A stretch of DNA of 10,853 nt from Lentisphaerota bacterium (GTDB taxonomy: Bacteria > Verrucomicrobiota > Kiritimatiellia > JAAZAB01): contig JAIVGW010000002.1 of the NCBI GenBank assembly GCA_020201415.1, forward strand, positions 1 to 10,853, given 5' to 3'. Positions 5,887-10,853 of the stretch are shown here, piece by piece (the first letter of the stretch is position 1; every line of letters begins with the position of its first letter). The notes beneath the pieces were generated by a model, which had not been told where the DNA came from, did not search any database, and saw only the letters and a program-made list of their open reading frames with translations. Made by a program: the position numbers and the translations under genes.

Positions 5887-6795
5887 ATGCAGAAACATAG
5901 TTGCGACAGATTGGGGCAGTGGCTGGACCAACGCGCGGGCCTGCTGCTCTCTTTGCCGGCGTTGCTGCTGTTGCTGGCTTTTGTCATTCTGCCGTTTACC
6001 ATGGCGGTGTATGCCAGTTTCACCAATCAGTCTGTCCGGACTTTCATGCAGCCGGGGACCCTGGCCTACGTTGGCTGGGATAATTATCGGGAACTGCTGG
6101 GTGACGGTGATTTCGGGCAGGCCTTGTTTAACACCATGTATTTCGTGGCGCTGGTAGTGCCGCTGCAGGTCGGCCTGGCGCTGGCGCTGGCGGTGCTGGT
6201 CAATGGCGCGGAAATGTGGCGCCGTATGCTGCGCATTTCATTTTTTATGCCGGTGATCACTTCCATGGCCGTGCTGGCCGTTGTCTGGACCCTGCTCTTC
6301 AATCCCGGCGCCGGTGTCTTTAACACGCTGTTGCGGGCGCTGCAACTGTCGCCGCAGCCTTTTTTAAGCAGTCCGCGGCAGGCCATGCTCTGCCTGGCGG
6401 CCATGTCCGTCTGGCAGGGGGTGGGATTCCAGATGATGATCTTTCTGGCCGCCATGCAGTCGATCCCGCCGGCGCTCTACGAAGCCGCCCGGATCGAGGG
6501 CGCCGGCCGCTGGCAATGTTTCCGGCGGATTACCCTGCCCATGCTGAAGAACACTACGATTTTCGTGGTTTACATCACCACCGTCTTTGCCTTCAAGCTG
6601 TTTGTTCAGCCACATCTGATCACGCAGGGCGGACCGCGGGGCTCCACGCGCACTCTGATCCTGATGCTGTATGACGAAGCCTTCACCAACATGCGCTATG
6701 GCAAGGCTGCGGCGATTTCAGTCATGTTTTTTGTGCTGGTACTGCTGGTGACCTTTGTGCAGCGGCGCCTGATGCCACGGGAGGAACGCCTGTGA
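5887..6795 (+). CDS. Sugar ABC transporter permease, MalF/UgpA-type
   Basis: An inner-membrane subunit of 302 residues with six predicted hydrophobic segments: about 19-42, 82-105, 117-138, 166-189, 223-241 and 274-292. Its short N-terminus and size match UgpA/LacF-type permeases rather than the longer MalF. The cytoplasmic EAA loop that docks on the ATPase is clear at 199-220: EAARIEGAGRWQ followed by RRITLPML, with the conserved glycine (G205) and the I-x-L-P end. It pairs with the next permease to form the membrane channel. The stop TGA overlaps the GTG start of that gene, so the two subunits are probably made in coupled, equal amounts. Confidence 0.95.
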   Translation: MQKHSCDRLGQWLDQRAGLLLSLPALLLLLAFVILPFTMAVYASFTNQSVRTFMQPGTLAYVGWDNYRELLGDGDFGQALFNTMYFVALVVPLQVGLALALAVLVNGAEMWRRMLRISFFMPVITSMAVLAVVWTLLFNPGAGVFNTLLRALQLSPQPFLSSPRQAMLCLAAMSVWQGVGFQMMIFLAAMQSIPPALYEAARIEGAGRWQCFRRITLPMLKNTTIFVVYITTVFAFKLFVQPHLITQGGPRGSTRTLILMLYDEAFTNMRYGKAAAISVMFFVLVLLVTFVQRRLMPREERL

Positions 6796-7625
6796 ACAGC
6801 CGTTTGCGACAGATTGCCGCCTGCGTTCTGGCCCTGCTCGGCGGGCTGGTCTTCCTGTTCCCCCTGCTGTGGATGCTGCGTTCTTCGCTGTTGCCGCACG
6901 ACCAGGTGCTGCGCGCGCTGACTGCGTGGCGCCAACTGCTGCCCTGGCCGCCCCGCTGGGAAAATTATGCGGAAGTGTTCCGCCGGGTGGCGTTTGCGCG
7001 TACCCTGCTGGTCAGCCTCGGGTTTACCGGGGTGATTGTGGTGGTGGGGATGGTGATCAATGCCGCCTGCGCCTATGCCTTTGCGCGTTTGCGCCTGCCC
7101 GGGGGCGACCTTTTATTTGCGGTGGTGGCGGCCCTGATTATCATCCCTTTCGAAGCTCTGGCGTTGCCGCTGTTCATTATGCTGGGGGTTCACGGCGGCT
7201 TGATGAACAGTCTGCCGGGCCTGTTCCTGCCGTACCTGGCCAAGGCCTTCAATATTTTCCTGATCCGCCAGTATTTTCTGTCGTTGCCGGCGGAACTTGA
7301 GGAGGCGGCGCGGGTGGAGGGGGCCAGTTGGTTCCGGATTTTCTTTCAGGTGGCCTTGCCCCTGGCCAAGCCGGTGCTGGCGGCCTGCGCCGTGCTGGAT
7401 TTCATGTTGCATTGGTCGGAGTATCTCTGGCCGCTGATCATGACCAATCGGCCGGATTTCGAGACCATTCAGTTGGGGCTGGGGCATTTCTATACGCTGC
7501 CGCCCATTCAATGGGGCGGGATCATGGCTTACAGTGTCATGGCCACGTTGCCGATGATGCTGGTATTTGCCTTTTTTCAGCGGTATCTGGTGTTGAGCAT
7601 GGCGACGGCGGGTTTGAAGCAATGA
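6792..7625 (+). CDS. Sugar ABC transporter permease, MalG/UgpE-type
   Basis: The second channel subunit, 277 residues, the normal size for the MalG/UgpE/AraQ branch. It starts with GTG at 6792, overlapping the upstream stop, and GGGAGG (6779-6784) lies seven bases before it. Hydrophobic segments are visible at about 9-30, 72-95, 107-131, 140-158, 193-213 and 244-265. The EAA loop is EEAARVEGASWFRIFFQVALP (starting about residue 170), ending in the expected A-L-P. The C-terminus QRYLVLSMATAGLKQ matches the usual family ending. A strong hairpin follows the stop before the next gene. Confidence 0.95.
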   Translation: MNSRLRQIAACVLALLGGLVFLFPLLWMLRSSLLPHDQVLRALTAWRQLLPWPPRWENYAEVFRRVAFARTLLVSLGFTGVIVVVGMVINAACAYAFARLRLPGGDLLFAVVAALIIIPFEALALPLFIMLGVHGGLMNSLPGLFLPYLAKAFNIFLIRQYFLSLPAELEEAARVEGASWFRIFFQVALPLAKPVLAACAVLDFMLHWSEYLWPLIMTNRPDFETIQLGLGHFYTLPPIQWGGIMAYSVMATLPMMLVFAFFQRYLVLSMATAGLKQ

Positions 7626-7629
7626 AGAC

Positions 7630-7649
7630 TGGCGGAGCGGGCTCCGCCA
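7630..7649. repeat. Perfect intercistronic hairpin
   Basis: TGGCGGAGC and GCTCCGCCA are exact complements around GG, giving up to nine base pairs (realistically eight with a four-base loop). It falls in the 45-base gap between the permease and the phosphatase gene. No T-run follows, so it is not a standard terminator. It could slow transcript decay and lower expression of downstream genes relative to the transporter, or be a copy of a dispersed palindrome. Confidence 0.6.
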
Positions 7650-7660
7650 CATTTCGAACA

Positions 7661-7665
7661 GGAGG
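7661..7665 (+). promoter_or_regulatory. Ribosome binding site deciding the phosphatase start
   Basis: GGAGG five bases before ATG 7671. The in-frame GTG at 7665 overlaps this site and is therefore unlikely to be the start. Confidence 0.7.
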
Positions 7666-7670
7666 TGCGG

Positions 7671-8498
7671 ATGTTGATGTTGGCTACTGATTTGGATCGG
7701 ACGCTCTTTCCCAACGGCAGGCAGCCATACGACGGGAGCATGCCGCGTCTGCAACGGCTGCTGGAGCGGCGGCCGGACATCCTGCTGGTGTATGTCACCG
7801 GCCGCAACCGGCAGGAAACGCGCTCCGGCATGGCCGAGTTTGCAGCGCCGCCACCGGCCTATGCGGTGTGCGAAGTCGGCACCCGCATCTATCGCGTCGA
7901 AAACGGCGAATTGCAGATCGATCAGGGCTGGGCGGATTTGATTGCCGCGCGCACCGCCGGTTGGGATATACCGGAGTTTGCGCGCGTTCTGGCAGGGATT
8001 TCCGGCCTGCGCCGCCAGGAGGACGACCATCAGAATCCCTTTAAGTTCAGCCTGTACCTTGATCAGCCGCAGCGGGATGATCAGCGCGTGGGTCGGATCA
8101 GGCAACTGGTGACGAAGTTGACACCGGATGCGGATGTGGTTTACAGCGTCGATGAAACCCGCGGCATCGGCCTGGTGGATCTGTTGCCGCGCGCCGCTAC
8201 CAAGGCCGCGGGACTGGAATATCTCCGGGAGCATTACGGTTTGAGCCGGGATGATGTGGTCTATGCCGGGGACAGCGGTAATGATCTGTTGCCGCTGACT
8301 TCCGGCTGCCGGGCCATTCTGGTGCGCAATGCGGTGGATGAGGTCCGGACGGAAGCCCTGCGGATCATGGATGAACAGGGCGGGGCCGACCGGCTTTACT
8401 GTGCCCGGGGCGCCGGCGATCTGAACGGCTATTATGTTTCCGGCCTGTTGGAAGGCCTGCTGCATTTCGACCTGGTAACCGCGGAGGAGACGGCCTAG
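7671..8498 (+). CDS. HAD-IIB phosphatase, sucrose-/mannosylfructose-phosphate phosphatase-like
   Basis: A cytosolic HAD phosphatase of 275 residues. Motif I is ATDLDRT with nucleophile D7 and acid/base D9, motif II is VTGR (T43), motif III is K178 in ATKAAGL, and motif IV is GDSGND with metal ligands D201 and D205. The features LLVYVTGRN, KFSLYLD (125-131), YAGDSGNDLLPL and the C-terminal YYVSGLLEGLLHF are those of the sucrose-6-phosphate phosphatase subfamily, which also contains mannosylfructose-phosphate phosphatase. It probably removes phosphate from the product of the glycosyltransferase encoded next, making the pathway irreversible. Motif I has arginine where most relatives have glycine or asparagine (DLDGT/DLDNT). 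The exact disaccharide phosphate is not determined. It lies 45 bases after the permease. Confidence 0.88.
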   Translation: MLMLATDLDRTLFPNGRQPYDGSMPRLQRLLERRPDILLVYVTGRNRQETRSGMAEFAAPPPAYAVCEVGTRIYRVENGELQIDQGWADLIAARTAGWDIPEFARVLAGISGLRRQEDDHQNPFKFSLYLDQPQRDDQRVGRIRQLVTKLTPDADVVYSVDETRGIGLVDLLPRAATKAAGLEYLREHYGLSRDDVVYAGDSGNDLLPLTSGCRAILVRNAVDEVRTEALRIMDEQGGADRLYCARGAGDLNGYYVSGLLEGLLHFDLVTAEETA

Positions 8499-8599
8499 TC
8501 TTAATTGTTCATCAAAACAGCGAGATAATAGAGGCTATTTCAAAACTTAAATTTTGCATGGAACTCAGTTCTGAAAAAAAGCGCAGAAGGGAGTATCAA
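8499..8599 (+). promoter_or_regulatory. AT-rich 101-base gap, possible internal promoter
   Basis: This gap is much more AT-rich than its neighbours and the longest within the transporter-to-GalT run. TTGTTC (8505-8510) and TAATAG (8526-8531) are spaced 15 bases, shorter than ideal. A small symmetry CAAAA-CTTAAA-TTTTG is present downstream. It may allow the glycosyltransferase genes to be transcribed separately, but the hexamers are weak. Confidence 0.25.
8587..8593 (+). promoter_or_regulatory. Ribosome binding site deciding the glycosyltransferase start
   Basis: AAGGGAG six bases before ATG 8600. It favours this start over an in-frame ATG at 8558, which lacks such a site. Confidence 0.7.
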
Positions 8600-9982
8600 A
8601 TGTCGTTATCAGTCAATAACCGTCAATTGCATGAGGAATTTCTGGCATCCAAGCGTCGGCATGTGCTGATGATCACCAATCACGGCATCCATGAATGGGA
8701 AGTAGTGCTGGGACTGCCTGACACCGGCGGACAATGCGTGTATGTCAACCAGCTGACGGCGCAGTTGGTGCGCGAGGGCTTCCGTGTCACCATTCTCAAT
8801 CGGGGCGGGTTTCCGCACCCGCAGACCGGCGATCTGCGCGAGGGTCTGCATTACCGCGACGCTTCCAGCCGGATCCTGTACCTGGAGGATGATGTGCGGG
8901 AGTTTGTGCGCAAGGAGGATATGGCGAGCCAGTTGCCGGGTTTGGCGGAATTCTACCTTGAACAGCGGGCGCAGGAAGACGTTCCCTGCGATCTGATCAT
9001 ATCCAATTACTGGGATGCGGCGGCCCTGGGGGTTCTGATAAACAAGGCCTTGCCGCAGTCCGTCCGGCATATTTGGATTCCGCATTCCCTGGGCACGGTC
9101 AAGAAGCGCAATATGCCCGAAAAGGAGTGGCCGCGGCTGCGCATTGACGAACGGATTGAAGCCGAAAAGGAAGTTGTGGCCGAACTGGACGGGGTGGCGG
9201 CCACTTCGGCCCTGATCCGCGATGCCTTGCGGTCCGATTATAATTGCCCCGAGCCGTTGTTCTTGCCGCCGGGCGTGGATGTCGATCGCTTTGGCCCGCG
9301 TGAGGTCGGGCCGGAGAGTGAAATCTGGGAGTTTCTGGGGCGCTGCTCCGGTGTGGCGCCGACGGAAATCGTCGGCCGCAAAATAGTCTGTGAAATCAGT
9401 CGCACTGATCGCACCAAGCGCAAGGATGTGTTGATCAAGGCCTTTGCCGGTATTCATAAAAAGCACCCGGACGCGTTTCTGGTGGTGGCGCTGGCGGAAG
9501 AACAACGTGATATCTATCGGGAACTGCAGGAACTGATTGATAAGTCCGGGCTGCGCGGCAAAACCGCGGTGGTGGGCTGGGCTGGCGACGTTCTGCATCT
9601 GCTGTATGCCGTCAGTGCGGTATATTGCACACCCTCGGTGATGGAGGGGTTCGGCATGGCGGCCCAGGAGGCCGCCGCCACGGCCGTGCCGGTGGTGGCG
9701 AGCAATCTGGTGCCTTTTGTCGTGGAATATCTGCTGGGTGACGGTGAGCGTGAGGTGACCGCGGAGGTTGACGGCCGTTCCTGCCGGTTCCGGCTGGGCG
9801 CCGGCGGCATTGTGGCGCCGGCCGATGATGTCGATGCCTTTACCGCGGCGCTGGATCTGCTGTTGCGTGATGATCAACAAAGAAAGGCCCTGGGCGCCGC
9901 GGCGCGGAAAATAACCGTGCCGGCCTTCACCTGGCAGAGGCTGGTGCGTGATTTTCTGCAAGCTGTGGGAGAACAGGCATGA
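8600..9982 (+). CDS. GT4 glycosyltransferase, sucrose-/mannosylfructose-phosphate synthase-like
   Basis: A 460-residue GT-B enzyme predicted to move a hexose from a nucleotide sugar to a sugar phosphate. The N-terminal domain shows GLPDTGGQCVYVNQL (38-52), the acceptor-side loop of sucrose-phosphate synthases and mannosylfructose-phosphate synthases, and IPHSLG with H162. The C-terminal domain carries the donor site: ISRTDRTKRKD (266-276) with R268 and basic K273/K275, and the EX7E motif E349-GFGMAAQ-E357. SPS enzymes usually read RPDxKKN here, so the TDRTKRKD version marks a distinct subgroup. There is no fused phosphatase domain; that activity is supplied by the separate HAD gene upstream. 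The stop overlaps the next start by four bases. The family is firm, while donor and acceptor are not known. Confidence 0.9.
   Translation: MSLSVNNRQLHEEFLASKRRHVLMITNHGIHEWEVVLGLPDTGGQCVYVNQLTAQLVREGFRVTILNRGGFPHPQTGDLREGLHYRDASSRILYLEDDVREFVRKEDMASQLPGLAEFYLEQRAQEDVPCDLIISNYWDAAALGVLINKALPQSVRHIWIPHSLGTVKKRNMPEKEWPRLRIDERIEAEKEVVAELDGVAATSALIRDALRSDYNCPEPLFLPPGVDVDRFGPREVGPESEIWEFLGRCSGVAPTEIVGRKIVCEISRTDRTKRKDVLIKAFAGIHKKHPDAFLVVALAEEQRDIYRELQELIDKSGLRGKTAVVGWAGDVLHLLYAVSAVYCTPSVMEGFGMAAQEAAATAVPVVASNLVPFVVEYLLGDGEREVTAEVDGRSCRFRLGAGGIVAPADDVDAFTAALDLLLRDDQQRKALGAAARKITVPAFTWQRLVRDFLQAVGEQA
9967..9971 (+). promoter_or_regulatory. Ribosome binding site of the GalT-like gene
   Basis: GGGAG seven bases before ATG 9979, within the end of the glycosyltransferase gene. 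It supports the overlapping ATGA start for a frame that has no stop before the window end. Confidence 0.6.
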
Positions 9983-10853
9983 CCCGGTCGCATCACAAGC
10001 ATCCGCACCAGTTGAGCGGCGCGCGTCTGGAAGAACTGGCGCAGGCGCAGGATGTCGGGCAACTCTCTTATGCCCGGCTGGAAGCCATGTTTCGCGAGGA
10101 TCGCGACCTGGCGGCCCAGGCGCCGGAAGGCGCCTGGGCCGAAGATCCGCGCAATGGCGACCGTGTGCTGTTCAACCCGGCCCGCGCGCGCCGGCCCAGC
10201 AGTTTTGTGGCCGATCGGGCCGAGTCGCGGACGATCCATCCAGCGGATTGCCCGATCTGCGCCGGTACGACCACGGCGGCGGTGGACATTGCGCCATTGA
10301 GTGAGGGCTTCACTTTTATCAATAAGAATCTTTTTGCGGCGTTGTTTCCCCATGAAGCGGCAGCGCCGGGTGATGGAGCGCCCGCCTCTGGATTACATTT
10401 CCTGCAGTGGACTTCCACCCTGCATGATCGCGACTGGCATAACTTGTCGTTGGAGGACGGGGGAGTGGTCATGCGGCGGCTGGCGGTTCTGGAGCAGACT
10501 CTGCTGAATGGCGCCGCCGGCGCGCCGGCGGGAGATCCGGCGCGCTCGGTGATGATCATAAAGAATTACGGGGTGGCGGTGGGCGGATCCCTGGCGCACG
10601 GCCACCAGCAGATCATGGCCGGCGACTGTATGCCCCGCTGTTTGCAGGAGGATGACGCTTTTGGCCGGCGGCATGAAGAAACGTTTGCCACCCACATGTT
10701 GCGGCGCTCTTCCTCAGACCTGGTGGTGCGCGATTACGAGCAGGCCCTGCTGGTGGTGCCTTACTATATGAAGCGTCCGTTCGACATGCTGCTGCTGCTG
10801 AAGGATCAGCGCAAAAGCCGCCTGCATGAAATGGACCAGGCGGAAACGGCAGC
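9979..10853 (+). CDS. GalT-like HIT-superfamily nucleotidyltransferase/phosphorylase, 3' end missing
   Basis: An open frame of 291 codons that runs off the window. It resembles galactose-1-phosphate uridylyltransferase and the ADP-glucose phosphorylase / DUF4922-type relatives. Seen in order: EDPRNGDRVLFNPARARRP (55-73), the GalT entry motif; zinc-type CPIC (91-94); NKNLFAALFP (115-124); HFLQWTSTLHDRDWHNL (140-156); a catalytic HGHQQ (207-211) matching HPHGQ of GalT, with H209 as predicted nucleophile and Q211 equivalent to the conserved Gln; and a C-terminal VPYYMKRPFDMLLLLK block (260-275). Such enzymes exchange a nucleotide with a sugar 1-phosphate or release one by phosphorolysis. Next to an SPS-like enzyme it may supply or recycle the nucleotide sugar. 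HGH instead of HPH and low overall resemblance argue against plain GalT. It overlaps the glycosyltransferase stop, so it is in the same operon. Confidence 0.82.
   Translation, partial: MTRSHHKHPHQLSGARLEELAQAQDVGQLSYARLEAMFREDRDLAAQAPEGAWAEDPRNGDRVLFNPARARRPSSFVADRAESRTIHPADCPICAGTTTAAVDIAPLSEGFTFINKNLFAALFPHEAAAPGDGAPASGLHFLQWTSTLHDRDWHNLSLEDGGVVMRRLAVLEQTLLNGAAGAPAGDPARSVMIIKNYGVAVGGSLAHGHQQIMAGDCMPRCLQEDDAFGRRHEETFATHMLRRSSSDLVVRDYEQALLVVPYYMKRPFDMLLLLKDQRKSRLHEMDQAETA

Noticed and set aside
7113..8465. Long open frame of 450 codons on the minus strand
   Set aside because: It lies opposite the permease and HAD phosphatase genes, whose motifs are unambiguous; the antisense translation is histidine/glutamine-rich and featureless.
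8609..9961. Long open frame of 450 codons on the minus strand
   Set aside because: It mirrors the GT4 glycosyltransferase almost end to end, a codon-bias artefact of the real gene.

Overview
The window is about 60% GC by eye, bacterial, and densely coded, with two gene blocks separated by one structured divergent intergenic region. A fused RpiB-GlyA enzyme, a PUR-alpha-type nucleic-acid-binding protein and a GC-rich genome of this style would fit the PVC superphylum (for example Kiritimatiellota, Lentisphaerota or Verrucomicrobiota). That placement is inference from gene content only and was not tested.

Block 1 (1-2505, plus strand) is a tightly packed operon. It holds the 3' end of a fumarylacetoacetate hydrolase-family enzyme, a low-molecular-weight protein phosphatase of the YwlE type, and a 560-residue fusion of ribose-5-phosphate isomerase B to serine hydroxymethyltransferase. 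Both junctions are 4-base ATGA overlaps. The order phosphatase, rpiB, glyA recalls the Bacillus ywlE-rpiB-glyA neighbourhood, here with the last two genes fused. A small PUR-alpha family gene (minus strand, 2521-2811) converges on the fusion with only 15 bases between stop codons.

The divergent intergenic region (about 2812-3443) has no convincing gene but much symmetry: repeats and a palindrome next to the PUR gene, an 11-bp inverted repeat, a four-stem palindrome of 97 bases, two sequences that compete for one complementary arm, and two overlapping sigma70-like promoter candidates before the next operon.

Block 2 (3444 to the window end, plus strand) looks like one sugar or compatible-solute operon. 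It encodes a MalK-type ATPase, a solute-binding protein, two MalF/MalG-type permeases, a sucrose-phosphate-phosphatase-like HAD enzyme, a sucrose-phosphate-synthase-like GT4 glycosyltransferase, and a GalT-like HIT-superfamily nucleotidyltransferase cut by the window end. Together they suggest import of a small glycoside coupled to nucleotide-sugar handling, sugar-phosphate glycoside synthesis and dephosphorylation. This resembles in outline the mannosylfructose (mfpsAB) or sucrose (SPS/SPP) routes, with an added GalT-like enzyme. The sugar is not determinable from sequence alone.
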